A stretch of DNA of 64,000 nt from Heloderma charlesbogerti (GCA_026122225.1 JANEZZ010000793.1:2418001-2482000), one strand, 5' to 3'. Positions 44,730 through 56,146 are shown, numbered from the stretch's first letter. Notes: a model not told the origin generated them from the letters alone. Program-made: numbers and translations.

Positions 44730-45600
44730 CCTGTGTTTAAACAGACAGAACTGCTGCCATTACAACTCATTTGGTCCTAAGCTAAAATGGATGAGCAGAG
44801 GCCTTGTACAGTGTACCGACCCAGCAAAGGATTGAGAAGTGCTGAAAATTCTACCCTTAGTATGTTGCTCCAGGTGTTTTTGTCTTTTCTGGCCACTGAT
44901 ACTAGATGCAATTCAGGAAAGGAGAAAAACATAACTGGAGCAACGGAGCTGGTATTAGGAGTATGCTTTATGCTTTGTACTAGCTGCTGTTAGACTTTTG
45001 GCTCTGCTTTTTCTTGACTGTTGCTTTTGCAGGGGCCTATGACTAAAACAAATAGACCTGACCTGAACTAAACCATATGCATGGAGATCTTCACACCACA
45101 GCGCTTGCAAATTAGTGATCTGCCAGGTGGGACTGTACCATGTACTCCACAGAATGTTTGGAGTCTGCTGTTGAGTCTCTTCCAGAACAGATGCAACAAG
45201 GTTTATTAATCAGGGCCAAGCATTTAACAGCAAGGAAATGTCAGGAATTACTGTTACTGGGAGGTACATCTTAATCTGGTTTGCATTTTGGTAAACGGTT
45301 TTAACAACTTGCATGTAAAACGTTACCATCTGTTCTGAGATATTGGGAATAGAGCAGATGAAAAATTAAAAATAAAATGGTCAACGTCAGTACTGCCTGA
45401 GCACAAGTTAAGTCAGGCTTGATCTCAGTAATTAGTGTTGGGTTGCACACGTAATGGGAGATGAACTTTACAGTTTGATCTGAAACGTGATATTTATTTT
45501 CATAAACCCTTTTAAAACTCCACCTTGTCAAAAGCTCAAGGTATTTTAGCACAGCAAACTGCTTTATACCAGGTCAGTCTCTTTGTGCATGTAGCTCAGT

Positions 45601-45944
45601 TAGGGATCTCCGTTGCTGGGAAATCTGGTTCTTTTTTGACTTGACCGAGTTCCGCAGTGTGTATGACTTGATTTTAATTTGCGAGCTGAACTGCAGGCAC
45701 TTTGTTTCCCGCAGGTTCCGCACTCTGTTCTGAGCAATCTGTGCAAACTTGGCCCTAATTTGCTCAAATTTCTAAGCAATTTGTACAAATTGCAGAACCT
45801 GCGCAAAATGCCCGGAAAATCTACTAACTGGCCGAACTCGCTGTAGACGGATTCAGACGGCACAGCAGGAACTGGAACTAAGTCCAGGGGAAAAGGAAAA
45901 GTAATCGAACTCCAGCCCCCAAACAGATTTCTCTGACATCCCTA
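45601..45944. mobile_element. AT-rich hAT-like element, TSD AGCTCAGT/AGCCCAGT
   Basis: This 344-bp copy starts TAGGGATCTCCGTTGCTGGG and ends CTCTGACATCCCTA; flanking 8-mers match at 7 of 8. The interior has AATTTGCTCAAATTTCTAAG and GTACAAATTGCAGAACC words. It is the best bounded member of the AT-rich family. Confidence 0.85.
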
Positions 45945-46184
45945 AGCCCAGTATAATATAACTGGCAGCATCCCAGAACCCAGGTCTCAAAGCAAGCAGT
46001 TCTTAATTCCTCAAAGCTTTCCTAAGAAAGTGGGCTTTAGGGAGATACACAACCACACTCCTGAGACAGATCATTTTACACTCCTGGAGCCACTACTGAA
46101 AAGCCCCTGCTCCTTGCTGCATATGACTTTGTTCCTTATGTTGAGAGAACAGGGAGCAGACCCTCAGCAAAGTGGATGGCATGG

Positions 46185-46482
46185 CTTAGTCACACAGTAC
46201 CAGTTTTGCATGCAGAAGATCCTAGTTCAATTCCTGGCATCCACAGGTAGGGCTGGAGATGACCCCTGCCTGAAACCCTGAAAAGCTGTTGCCAGTCATT
46301 GCAGACCAGGGGCAGATGCTTTGGACTACAACTCCCACAGACCCTGACCACACTGGCTGGGGCTTATGGGAGTTGTAGTCCGAATGTCTGGAGGGCACAA
46401 GGTTGCCTAACTCCTAGTGTAGCGAATACTGAGCTCGAGAGAACAAGGGTCTGCACTCAGTATAAGGCAGCTTCCTATGTTC
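46185..46482 (+). mobile_element. tRNA-derived SINE interrupted by a fold-back MITE
   Basis: The head (ATGGCTTAGTCACACAGTAC, B box AGTTCAATTCC) and body run to about 46306. After the insertion 46307-46422 the tail resumes as GAATACTGAGCTCG...AGTATAAGGCAGCTTCC, the same tail as at 26870-27060. Confidence 0.75.
46307..46422. mobile_element. Short fold-back MITE inside a SINE
   Basis: TTTGGACTACAACTCCCA and TGGGAGTTGTAGTCCGAA are inverted repeats about 45 bases apart, matching the element at 43680-43792. Confidence 0.8.
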
Positions 46483-46853
46483 CCACAGTCTTCAACCTGG
46501 GGGCTCTGCAATTCCTGAGAAATGTCTTGGGGTTTCTCAATGAGAATATGCTTAATGGTATATCCCTGAAAAACAGCTTGCTCACCATTTCTCCACAAGG
46601 TGTAGCTGGAGGAGAGTGGGGTATATTCTAGATCACCATTTATTTTTTCAATCACTGATTCATTCATTCTAATTCTTTATTAGTTGCTTTCCGGGGCCAA
46701 TCCCTCACAAAGTGAAGCAGATGCAAAATAGAAACAATGGGACGTCGGACAGAACATGTAAACCTAAAGCGGGAATAGCTAAACTGATACGTGAGAAGAA
46801 CTGCTTTAGATGACACACTTCACAAATAAATGCAGTAGTAAAAAGTTACACTT

Positions 46854-47275
46854 TAAGAACTTAAGAAGAGCCATGCTGGATCAGACCAAAGGGCCATCTA
46901 GTCCACCGTTTGGTTCACACAGTGGCTAACTAGCTGCCTACAGGAAACCCACAAGCAGGACATGAGTGCAACAGCACTCTCCTGCCCAAGTTCCCCAGCA
47001 ACTGGTGTACATAGGCATACTGCCTCTGCTACTGGAGGTAGCACATAGCCATCAGGACTAGTAGCCATTGATAGCCTTATTCTCCAGTCCCCTTTTAAAG
47101 CCATCCCAAGTGGTGTCCCTCACTACAGCTCGTGGTAGTGAATTCCACAGTTTAACTATGTGCTGTGTGAAGAACTCCTTCCCTTTATCTGTCCTGAATT
47201 TCCCACCAATCAGCTTCATGGGATGATACCAGGTTCTAGTATTATGAGAGGCAGAGAAAAATGTCTCTCTTTCAT
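46854..47275 (-). mobile_element. CR1-clade LINE 3' end, longer copy
   Basis: The plus strand has AAGAGCCATGCTGGATCAGA and AGTGAATTCCACAGTTTAAC, then CTGTGTGAAGAACTCCTTCC and CACCAATCAGCTTCATGGG. The latter part reverse-translates to the FRTDKR..FFTQ-like end of a CR1 ORF2. Confidence 0.85.
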
Positions 47276-47317
47276 AATACTTTAATGTATTATGGTATTA
47301 AAGTATTAACGTATCTC

Positions 47318-47640
47318 TCATAATGCTTTAAAGGCTTTCTTGAATGCGAGAACTGAAAAGGCTAAGCGAATGTGAAACGGAACACAGTTCCACAACTGCA
47401 GGGCCACACCTTGGAAGGCCCTGCCTTGTGTGCTCACCAATCTAACTGATTTCACTGGCGGGCACATCAGCCTTATACTGAGTGCAGACACGAATCTTAA
47501 ATTTTGGGCAGGGTTCGATGGGTGCAAGCGGTCCTTAAGGTACATGTTAATATCAGCACTTTGAACTGGGCCTGGAAATGCCCTGGTAGACATTGTAAGC
47601 GGTACAAAAGTGGCTCCACATGTTTAGCCTTTCCAGCCCC
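47318..47640 (-). mobile_element. L2-like LINE 3' coding remnant
   Basis: The minus strand encodes RLVSTQGRAFQGVALQLWN and LAFSVLAFKKAFK, the C-terminal tail of an L2-like reverse transcriptase, and TNIYLKDRL-type residues upstream, with frameshifts. Confidence 0.7.
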
Positions 47641-48040
47641 TCAAAACATGATCCAGAATCCTCTGCCAAGTCCTGGTGTTATGTGGGAGATGTGCAGTAG
47701 TGGGTTTCTCTGCAGACAACCCAATGTGGAAAAAGGTCTATGAAGACAGAAATGTTTGATAACCACTGTTCCAATGAAGTTATTATTAACAGGGGGCATA
47801 TGACCCCCCTTGGGGGGGGATTCAGAACTTTCGGGGGAGATTGGGGGCATTTTGGAATTTCAGGCAGCCCCTTCTCCCTCCTTGCAGTGGCATCTGACAG
47901 CCAGTGGAGGAGAGTCATTGTATACTGCTCACCCTGACCTGAGGTTAAAATCCTAGATTTCTACCCCATACCCTTACAGAAAGACCCTTGTTGTGAACAA
48001 CCCAGAAAGCTTTGGCTGTTGGGCGGTATAGAAATGTAAT

Positions 48041-48043
48041 TAA

Positions 48044-48086
<43 letters not shown>

Positions 48087-48088
48087 AT
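48041..48088. repeat. AAAT microsatellite (LINE/SINE tail)
   Basis: A tandem AAAT run directly after GGGCGGTATAGAAATGTAAT, which is the usual 3' end of reptilian L2-like elements, so the repeat probably marks such a tail on the plus strand. Confidence 0.85.
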
Positions 48089-49003
48089 CATGCAGCGAAC
48101 AGGAATTAAATAGGATAACTCCTTCCCACTTGGGGCAAAAATCAACATAAAACAAGTCTCATCCATCCATTTACAATGAACTAAGTCTCTGTGATGCGCT
48201 TCTAGAAAGAAAACAACAGAAGCCGCCTCATTATAGCAACAGAGACACGGGAAGAAACAATTTCTTTTAAAAAGTGCCATCTGGGCTCAAATAAATGGGC
48301 ATCTGGCTCAAGGGCCTCATGGAATGTGTGCCTTAGATCTGCAGATAAGATAATATACCTATGCGTCAGGATAAAGTTGCCTTCTCTGGAATGCTGTTTT
48401 TATATCCTATTACTATTATTTTTTTACTCGTGGCTTGGAACTGGTAAGGAAGCAGCATTCAGAGATAATGCTGCTTACTTGGTGGGTGGTGGAAGCAGAT
48501 TAAAGGTTAAGGAACACGGATCTAATGTTTGTAGGTCCCTGGCTATTTGTGGACAGTTCTGGCTTCTAGATTTTTTTAAGGCTTGCAGACCTAGGCACAA
48601 GCATGCCTGTTTGAGTAGTACATGCCATAAGTTTACGGTAAGGACAGAGAAGACCTTACTAAACTATACGCTCTAGGTTATCAAACCTTCCTAAACAAGG
48701 GCAGCCTTGGCAGGTATTGCCAATAAGGTACAGACTAAGTGGTCTAGTCTTGCTATATAGCATATTATACCCCCAGGAGCTTATTTCAATAGAAATATGG
48801 CTATTCGGAACAATGAGACCATTCCCTCATTGTTGCTGAACCAGCGGTTTCTTTCCTCATTACTCTCAAAACTGAGAATGTTGGAGTTTCTGCCTCCACA
48901 GCTAAAAATGGGAACAGCATTCCCGATAGCAAGAGTCCAACGAAAGGGGAAGCATATAATCAAGAAAAATAACTGTGGGAAAAGATAAACTTATTTTAAT
49001 TAC

Positions 49004-49161
49004 CTTCAGAATTATACAGGGATTTGCTCTGGTGTACATTATAATCCCATTGCTTTGCAGAGTCCGCAGACGCAGCGCCAACTTGAATTCCTCCTTCTTG
49101 CTATTTTCAGAAACCCGGTATTTGATGTAACTATTCCCAGCAAAGCTAAGGGAAGTGTGTC
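49004..49161 (-). CDS. FAT1: FAT1 exon: start of the laminin G domain
   Basis: The 158-nt exon encodes [20 protein letters not shown], then [20 protein letters not shown] and [10 protein letters not shown], the N-terminal strands of the FAT1 laminin G domain, nearly identical to the vertebrate protein as I recall it. The acceptor gttatttcag precedes GA, which joins the last G of exon 52105-52239 into Gly. The donor is AAG then gtaatt, phase 0. The next exon begins IVDGKLW, so the join is seamless. Confidence 0.97.
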
Positions 49162-49499
49162 CTGAAATAACCATTTGGAGAACAGACTTAGGCTTTTTTG
49201 ACTTTTGCATTCTGAGATAAGATGCAGGAGATTATCCTACTGCTTGCCAAGAAAAAGAAAAAAAAAGTTAATTAAGGAAGATGCATGGTTAACGAGGCTG
49301 ATAAGGAAGAATCTTAAAAACAAGTGCCTCTTCGACAGATTAAAAACCGGTCTCTGTTGTATGCATGCACCTTATGTTAAGGAAGATTAATTCACTAATA
49401 AGGGGGGGAAATGTCATTCCTGGATAGGAATTATTACCATGCATAAAATGAGATTGGACTACTTGTAGCGAACAAACCAGATAACTTTTTTTTCATTTT

Positions 49500-50530
49500 A
49501 TTTTTCTAGTTATCACTTTTGTGTACGTGGAGAAGGCCTGTCCCACTTGTGTCCCGCTAAGCCAAATATAGCCCACAAGCCACAGGTTATGACCTGCCAA
49601 ATGCTGCCCAACCCCCGTTTTTTATGGTCACAGGCCGGTCCAGCCAATAAGGCGTAATTTCTGCAGTCCTGAGTAAGGCACCAGGGGCCCTAATTGAGGG
49701 CTCTAGCAGCGCGGCCCGGACATACTGTTCCCTCCACCAACCAGTGTGGCTTATAAGCAAAGGGCCTGAACACTGGAGAACTGCAGCAGACTGCAAGATG
49801 CACCGCAGCTCTGCGCCTAGTAAGGACCAGAGGAGCTCACAGGTTTCCATCTGGCTTTATAGAACCGCTGATTTTGGCCTGGTATCTCTGACTGCTGCTG
49901 GACCCTGTACTACTTACCCACCTATTTCCAGGCGTCCAGCTATATCCCATATCCTCATGGCAGGTTCGTTCAGCTGGGATACAGTGATGAACCAAAGCTG
50001 CTGTCAGGTGGACACTGAGCCCATAGAATCCCAGAGTAGTTCAGATGCTGAGGAAGAGCAGTCGCTCCTGGGAGAGGAGCGCACTCCTCTTTCCCAGGAC
50101 CAACAGCTGATGGAGATTCCTCCCACCCACATTCCTAGTTTAGTTAGCAGTCCAGGGAGTGAGCGAGCAGAGATAGCAGACTTAGTGGATGCGCGACGCA
50201 GACGCAGAGAGTGGCGCGAGATGGAGGGCACCGAGAGGAGCGTAGTGCCCGGTTGGTGCGCACTCAATCGGCTGCGCCCCGGGGATCCAAGGGAAAAGGG
50301 GAGGGATTCTCCCTAGTCCTTATATTCAGGGGTCTGCCAGTAATTGCCTTTCAAACAGGGACCAACTGTTCCAACTTAGGGCATAGGGATGCTGCTGCTC
50401 AGATCTAGTTGCTACCTGTAGAGTTGTTAAGTTGTAAAAGAAGAATAAAGCTTTGAAAAGAATCCCTTTGGCTGTGTCTGGACTTGGCTACTGGGTTAGA
50501 CTGAGAGAGCCCTCCAAGGAGCCCTTGACA
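49500..50530 (+). mobile_element. LTR-like repeat, plus copy
   Basis: The segment 50000-50530 matches 60918-61530 (opposite strand), including AGTTGTAAAAG, then an AATAAA (50443-50448), GCTTTGAAAAGAATCC and an end in TTGACA. Upstream are a CCAAT word (about 49634) and a TTATAAGC word (about 49751), as in a promoter-bearing LTR. An open frame across 49744-50316 shares a Glu/Ser-rich motif (TEPIE..SS.D.EEEQ, then EIPP) with the other copy. The family is not recognised and the left boundary is a guess. A solo LTR of an endogenous retroelement is the simplest reading. Confidence 0.5.
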
Positions 50531-50593
50531 GCTGCCCAGTGAGGATGTAAACCCAGCTGTCCCCAGCCCATGTCCAGCACTCTCTTCACTATG

Positions 50594-50720
50594 CCAGGGG
50601 TAGGCAACCTGGTGCCTTCCAGATGTTTTGAACTACAACTCCCATAAGCTTAAGCCAGCATGGCCAACTCATGGGAGTTGTAGTCAAAAACTTTTGGAGG
50701 GCTCCAGGCTGCCCAGCCCT
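50594..50720. mobile_element. Short fold-back MITE
   Basis: GAACTACAACTCCCATAAG and CATGGGAGTTGTAGTC are inverted; the outer arms are GCAACCTGGTGCCTTCC and GGAGGGCTCCAGGCTGC. It is the same family as 43680-43792. Confidence 0.82.
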
Positions 50721-50962
50721 GCACTACACACTGTTTTTCTCGCCAGGTAGTACACAATTCCTCTGCTTCGGGGAATTCTTACTTTGAAACCAGGTCTGAA
50801 GTGAATGAAAATAATCTCTTCTGCCTTCTTACTGCTGCCTGAAGTAACAGAAGAAACATAAATGTCTCTTCAACCTTTTAATTTCACCTCCCCTCACAAG
50901 GGCACTGTATAAAAGAGGTTTGCAACCTCTCTCATAGGGCATCTCCCCAAGTCAAGGAAGTC

Positions 50963-52000
50963 TCATAAGAACATATGAAGAGCTGTGCTGCATCACATCA
51001 AAGGCCCATCTAGGCTAGCATTCCATGCCCCTGTGGGAAATTCACAAGTAGGACATAAGTGCAATAGCACCCTCCTGGACATGTTCCCTAGCAACTGGTA
51101 TACATATGCATACTGCTTCTGATACTGGTAGTGACAGTGTCATCCTCTGTGAATTTATGTAATCCCAATTTCAAAGCCATCCAGATTGGTGGCTACATCT
51201 TGCAGTAGCTAGGGATCGCATAGGAGCCTGTTTGGGGCTCAAAGCCCAAGCGACAATCGCTGGCTGGACCCCCCGAATGCCAGTCTGTGGACCCCAGCAG
51301 CTGCCTGGTTTGGTGCGTGCCGAGCTGGGCAAGCCCTCAACATAATTGCCTGTACTGTTGCGGACATTGCCCCTTTAAGGCCCCCATTTGCATAGATGGG
51401 GTACTTATGGAAAAGAACAAGCAGCCATTTGAGTGGCCAATGGCACTTGACGAGGGAGCGGATGCCTGTGGACCGCTGCCGAGCACCCCGCGAATCGCCC
51501 AGCAGCTCACCCCGTGCCGCTTGCCTGGGTGGGGCGAGCGCTAGGGGTTCGGCGAGCGAGGGTGGTCTGTCCATCCCTAGCGGTAGCGAATTCCACAGTT
51601 TTAACTATGTCCTGTGTGAAGAAGCACTCCTTTTACTTGTCCTGAATCTCCTACTTATCAGCTTCATATGAAGACTCTGGGTTCTAGTATCATGAGAGAG
51701 GAAGAAAACTGTCTCCCTGTCTAGTTTCTCCACACCATGCATAATTTTGCAACCCTCTATCATGTCTCTCTTTACTTGCCTTTTTTTTAAGCCAGACAGT
51801 CTCAGATATTGTAACATTTCCTCACAGGGGAGTTCCAGCACCTTGCTCATTTTGGTGGCCCTTTTCTGCAACTTTTTCAACTCCACAACATCCTTTTTAA
51901 GGTGCAGTGACCAGACCAGATCAGCCCAAACCTTCCCAGATGTAACACGAGCAAAGAGAAGGGTCATTCTGAAACCTTCACTCTCCTTGACTTTGGGCCA
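50963..52000 (-). mobile_element. CR1-clade LINE 3' part with ORF2 remnant
   Basis: The segments 50963-51201 and 51588-52000 form one copy interrupted at 51210-51579. Read on the minus strand, 51610-51960 encodes [40 protein letters not shown] and [19 protein letters not shown], the C-terminal part of a CR1-type reverse transcriptase polyprotein. Confidence 0.9.
51210..51579. mobile_element. hAT-like element nested in CR1, TSD GCAGTAGC/GCGGTAGC
   Basis: It starts TAGGGATCGCATAGGAGCC and ends CTGTCCATCCCTA; duplications match at 7 of 8. The interior has CCGAGCTGGGCAAGCCC, CCCCCATTTGCATAGATGGG and GGGCGAGCGCTAGGGG, unlike the palindromic or AT-rich types. It is related in composition to 61538-63014. 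Confidence 0.85.
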
Positions 52001-52104
52001 AGGGGGGTTTACAAGGAAAGGGAAGTGGATGGGTTTTAAAGAGGCCCCGCAACACGTGTAATGACACCCAAACAAAATGAACAGCGACAGAACAAAATGT
52101 GTAC

Positions 52105-52239
52105 CTGAGCACTCTCCGAGCTTTCCGGGAGGGCACTGGCAGATGAAAGGCCTTCGGTTGATTTCATAGCCCACACACTGCATATCCCCTGGACAGGGTT
52201 TATCTGTGCATGGGTCACTAGAGCCTGGACACAATCCTC
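52105..52239 (-). CDS. FAT1: FAT1 exon: EGF-like 1
   Basis: The 135-nt exon encodes [20 protein letters not shown], then [19 protein letters not shown] and LGECS. It is a six-Cys EGF-like domain that precedes the laminin G domain in FAT1. The acceptor (atgtacaacag) leaves phase 1, so the first two bases GA complete a codon from an upstream exon outside the window. The donor is TCAG then gtacac, phase 1, joining exon 49004-49161 as ECS-GHTS. The acceptor's pyrimidine tract is interrupted by ATGTACAA, a little weaker than its neighbours. This is the most 5' FAT1 exon I can find; the cadherin-repeat exons must lie beyond 64 kb. Confidence 0.95.
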
Positions 52240-52394
52240 CTGTTGTACATGAAGAAAAAACAAACAAATATTCCCATGTCATCCATTACATAACATAAAA
52301 TGTTCTCAGGAGAAAGGTGGGGCTGAAATGTGAGTTATGGTTCTTCAACAAGGCTTAAGCAAGGCTTCCTTTCTTGAGGGGTGGGTTTATTTAT

Positions 52395-52789
52395 TTAGGG
52401 AGGCGCTCCTTGAGATACGGCCACCATATCTCAAGGAGTGCCTTCAGCAACACCAGACAGGCTGCTTAACAAGATCAGCCTTGGATGGCCTTCTCCCTGT
52501 TCCGTCAGACAGGACAGCTAGGCTGGTGAGGACGAGGGAGAGGGCCTTCTCTGTGGTGGCCCCCACTCTGTGGAACTCCCTCCCTAGGGAACTCCTCCAT
52601 GCCCCCTCTTTAATGAGCTTCTGCCACGCATTAAAAACATAGTTATTCAGGCAGGTATTTGGGGTGGGTTAGGGTATTTTTAGAAATACAATGTTTTAAT
52701 GTGGAATGTTATTGTTTTAAACTGTCGCATTATTGTATATCGCCCAGAGTGGCCAGGTGATTGGCCAGATGGGTGATTAAGGAAGGAAA

Positions 52790-52828
<39 letters not shown>
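52395..52828 (+). mobile_element. L2-like LINE 3' end with AAAT tail
   Basis: It encodes CLTRSALDGLLPVPSDRTAR and RERAFSVVAPTLWNSLPREL, then has a 3' UTR with GCCCAGAGTGGCCAGGTGAT and an (AAAT)n tail (52788-52828). It is the clearest C-terminal and 3' end of this LINE family in the window. Confidence 0.88.
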
Positions 52829-53944
52829 GGATTTTTCATTTTCTGGGAATCAAGCTTGCAGCCAGCACTCTGAGGTTGGTTTTTCTCTTCCCCTCCCCTC
52901 TCCCACCACTTCATAGGCGGCATGGTTTGTCTCCGTTCCATGCTTGATGAAGCAGCACAGAGTGGCCGAAAAGTGAACGTTCCTGGGGGGAGGGAGGGGA
53001 CGGTGGAAACACCGTTACAAGGCTTCTTACGTGCCATCTGGCCTCCCGGCCTCCACTCTGAGGCACCCTGGCTAGACAGCTGAAATCGGCCATCTGGCTA
53101 CAAATGCAGGGTGGCTGGAGCATAGAGGAGAAGCTCCCATCTATGCTTTGCCCACCGTGCACTGGATAGTCAGTCCCCGCCGAGTTTGGAGGCAGCTGAC
53201 TATCCCCACAGAATTGTGCTCTTAACTTATTAATCCCCCCCCCCCCGAGTGATAGCTATGTTTGGTGCTGCAAGCTTTCTCAAAGGGTGCTTGTTTTCCA
53301 GGACTTGCTGCAGATCCCCAAGGAAGAAGTAGCAGGAAAGCTGGAGAATTAGGTAGAAGCTTTAACAGCATGCCATACCACCCAGCAACTCTCTTAGCTG
53401 TCCCACCACCATAGATTTGCACTGAATTATATAACGTATTCCCCAAACTTTTTAGTACTTGTTCAGAGAGGACTGTGATTGAGGCAGAAGTGGCTGCAGT
53501 GCGGCTCCCTCCCTAACACCACGTCAGAGTGAGAGCAATGATCTTTCTGCCTCACTCTGAATTGGCTTTGTGCCTTGTTGCTGAGCCTGACTGGCTTGAT
53601 GGCATTGATACAAAACCAGATATGATTGACTAGATGGCAGCACGACATTGACTTGGCAGGTATGAGATTTTTGATTGTCTGGTATCATGTGACTGGCAAG
53701 GACTTGGCGTTTGGGGGGGAAATACTGAGGCTGATCAGGGTTGCAGATTGAGAAAAAAAGTGGAAAGGATTAGAAAGTGTGTGTGTAGAGACTGTTGTGG
53801 AACATTTTGGGGGGCCCTGAACACCCTATTTTCACAGGAAAAAACATTCTCATGACAAACAAAAACTCCACACTATTTCTAACCATGGCTTCAAACTGAT
53901 GTGAAGCTAACCCTGGTTAGCTATGAAAAATGAAAGGAAGGAGG

Positions 53945-54112
53945 GTATTCATTCATTCATTTGATTTATACTCATTATTCATTCATTTGGCCTTTCTACC
54001 AGGGAAATGGTGCTCAATGCAGCTGACAATAATCAAACTTGAATCTAAAATAAAAAAATGTAAAAACAACAATAAAAATACATGAAAATAAAATTAAAAA
54101 CACAAAAACAAT
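53945..54112 (+). mobile_element. L2-like LINE 3' UTR fragment
   Basis: ATTTATACTCATTATTCATT, CAATGCAGCTGACAATAATC and an A-rich end with AAAATACATGAAAATAAAAT resemble the A-rich 3' ends of LINEs. It is short and diverged. Confidence 0.4.
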
Positions 54113-54660
54113 TGTATGTGTGTGATGAGAGGAAGAAGGATCCTACAGGGCACTAAATGGGCTAATGACATCAAGCAGCATAATGGCTTAATTGGGCCTG
54201 TCAGGTGAATTATTTTTAAGCAAAACATACTTACTGCACAAAATCCAGGCAAAAGAAACCTTGGTGACTGCTTCAAAGATGGCAGTTCAGCATCCATAGT
54301 AGTGCTGTGCTGAATCCTGCCCCTATTTTCAGGAACGTTTTCTCTCCCTGTGAAAGAGGCATTGCTTTTTCTCCCTCTTTCTCAGGGAAGGGGGGGGGGA
54401 ATTTTGGAGAATATTCTCCTTGGGGAGGGGACAGGGTTTCCACATACCATTTTTAAATATAGGCAACTCTTGAGGGGTCTTCTTTCCATTTTTTTAATTT
54501 TTAAAAAACACCCCCTGCACTTGCAGGAGCCCAGGACTCCTCTCCAGCTGGGAGTTCTTCCTGAATGCCTATTGGAGAGGGACCGGTCACATGGTTTCCT
54601 GGGAGTTCAGAAAAAACCTGCTGAGCTAGAGAAGAGTTCTGGGTTCCTGCAGGGGGTGTT

Positions 54661-54663
54661 TAA

Positions 54664-54711
<48 letters not shown>

Positions 54712-54714
54712 AAA
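54661..54714. repeat. AAAG microsatellite
   Basis: A tandem run of AAAG (read GAAA) units over about 50 bases. Confidence 0.97.
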
Positions 54715-55234
54715 CCCTTCAAGAATCGCCTACACACACACAAAAAATGTATGTGGAAACCCTGTCCCCCTCCCCACGGAGAAAATTATCTGAAATTCTA
54801 ACCTCTCCCAGCCTCTTTCAACAGAGTTTTCATTTCCTCTACAAAATGCCGAAAATCGTAGAATCAAAATTTTTGGCACAGCACTAATCCATAGTATTTT
54901 TGCAGGCTATGGTAGATCTATGCATCCAACATATGCAACCCAAATGGTGACGGCACAGGTTCTTGCTCTAATCAACTGGGCAAATGAATGATTCCATTTT
55001 TGGGGGTGAACACCGCAGATGGATTCTGTATCTGACACCATTGTACTGAATGTGACAATAATGAACTGAAGAGATTGAGAAGGACCCAGAAATAGGGAGC
55101 AAGGCGCTGGTCCACATTGTTGGCTGCTACTGAAAGGAGTGGGGAATCTCATGTGATAACATCACGAGATGAGGTATTGTCATGGGGGAAGTACTTGACA
55201 AACTACAGCTGCTTCTCTCAATGTATAGTTCTGC

Positions 55235-55236
<2 letters not shown>

Positions 55237-55279
<43 letters not shown>
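55237..55279. repeat. AT microsatellite
   Basis: An uninterrupted run of AT dinucleotides, about 43 bases. Confidence 0.97.
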
Positions 55280-55281
<2 letters not shown>

Positions 55282-55694
55282 CACTGGCATGACTAAATCA
55301 ATACTAATATTCACTTGTGTTCATTTGGACACAGTCTCAGCTGTCAAGCTAATCCTAAAATGTTTGCCCATGAAAAGACCTCACAACGTCCAACAGAGCC
55401 ATGAAAACATATGGCATCAATCTTCCTGGCTTTTAAGCAAAAGGAATTCAGAGGAAATGAATGCGTGCGAGGGCCAACTTCTACCCATGTTACCACTTGT
55501 GGGACTCGTAGGCAAGCTTGTGCATTTAAGGGCAAATTTAGAAAGACAGAGAGGCTCTGTAAGGAACAGATTACTATTGCTTCTGTTGACTTACGTCCAG
55601 AGCATGGATGGACAGGAGAAGGGGTAGAGCATAAAGGAAATGGCGGAGAGATGAAAATTCCAGGAATTCCAAATGTATGATGATAATGGTTCAC

Positions 55695-55695
55695 A

Positions 55696-55729
<34 letters not shown>
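55695..55729. repeat. AC microsatellite
   Basis: An uninterrupted AC run of about 34 bases; 40 bases downstream the element 55769-56146 begins, with its own short TG run at about 55799. Confidence 0.97.
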
Positions 55730-55730
<1 letters not shown>

Positions 55731-55768
55731 AGGACTGCCTCCTCCTGCAGAAACCCGCTCACCAATTG

Positions 55769-56146
55769 TAGGGATGGCGGAACGCTTACCTCCAGGTCTG
55801 TGTGTGTGTGGGGGAGGTGATCCGCCCCTCCCCCCCAGAATCCTAGCCCGCCGGCTCTGTGGTGATTCCGCGGAGCCACTGGCCAGCTCCGGAGTGCCAG
55901 CGATATGGCCACCATTGATTGCCATATCGCTGGCTGGGCGGATTGACTGCAGACGCAAATGGCGTCCACTATGCCATTTGCGGCCATAAAGGTCTTAGTT
56001 TAAGCTAAATATAGCCATAAATGGCTGCATTTAGCTTAAACTAAGACCTTTACGGCCACAAATGGTGTAGTGGACGCCATTTCTGTCCCTGCTGTTTCAT
56101 GTGATAGGCTACATGGGATCCGTGGAGGATTTCTCCCCCATCCATA
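55769..56146. mobile_element. Palindromic hAT-like MITE, variant core, TSD ACCAATTG/GCCTATTG
   Basis: It starts TAGGGATGGCGGAACGCTTA and ends CCCCCATCCATA; flanking 8-mers match at 6 of 8. The core is a mirrored GGCCATAAAGGTCTTAGTTT / AAACTAAGACCTTTACGGCC hairpin (about 55982-56060) inside GGCGTCCACTATGCCATTTG arms, different from the usual core. Confidence 0.85.

Larger units (their letters stand above)
35042..49003 (-). other. FAT1 intron within the laminin G domain, 14.0 kb
   Basis: This is the largest intron here. It contains palindromic hAT-like elements (35715-36373, 40693-41521, 44256-44729), an AT-rich one (45601-45944), a third-type one (from 36762), several CR1-like and L2-like LINE pieces, tRNA-derived SINEs, fold-back elements and microsatellites. 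The stretches 38.0-39.4, 42.3-43.15, 44.75-45.6 and 48.1-49.0 kb show nothing I recognise. Confidence 0.85.
49162..52104 (-). other. FAT1 intron, 2.9 kb
   Basis: It is nearly all repeats: an LTR-like sequence (about 49500-50530), a fold-back MITE (50594-50720) and a CR1 LINE (50963-52000) split by a hAT-like element (51210-51579). About 100 bases separate the CR1 end from the donor of exon 52105-52239. Confidence 0.85.

Noticed and set aside
47945..48280. 111-codon minus-strand open frame with LFIYLFIYLF repeats
   Set aside because: The repeat is the translation of an AAAT microsatellite.
55344..55958. 204-codon minus-strand open frame
   Set aside because: It crosses an AC microsatellite and a MITE arm, with no splice context or recognisable domain.
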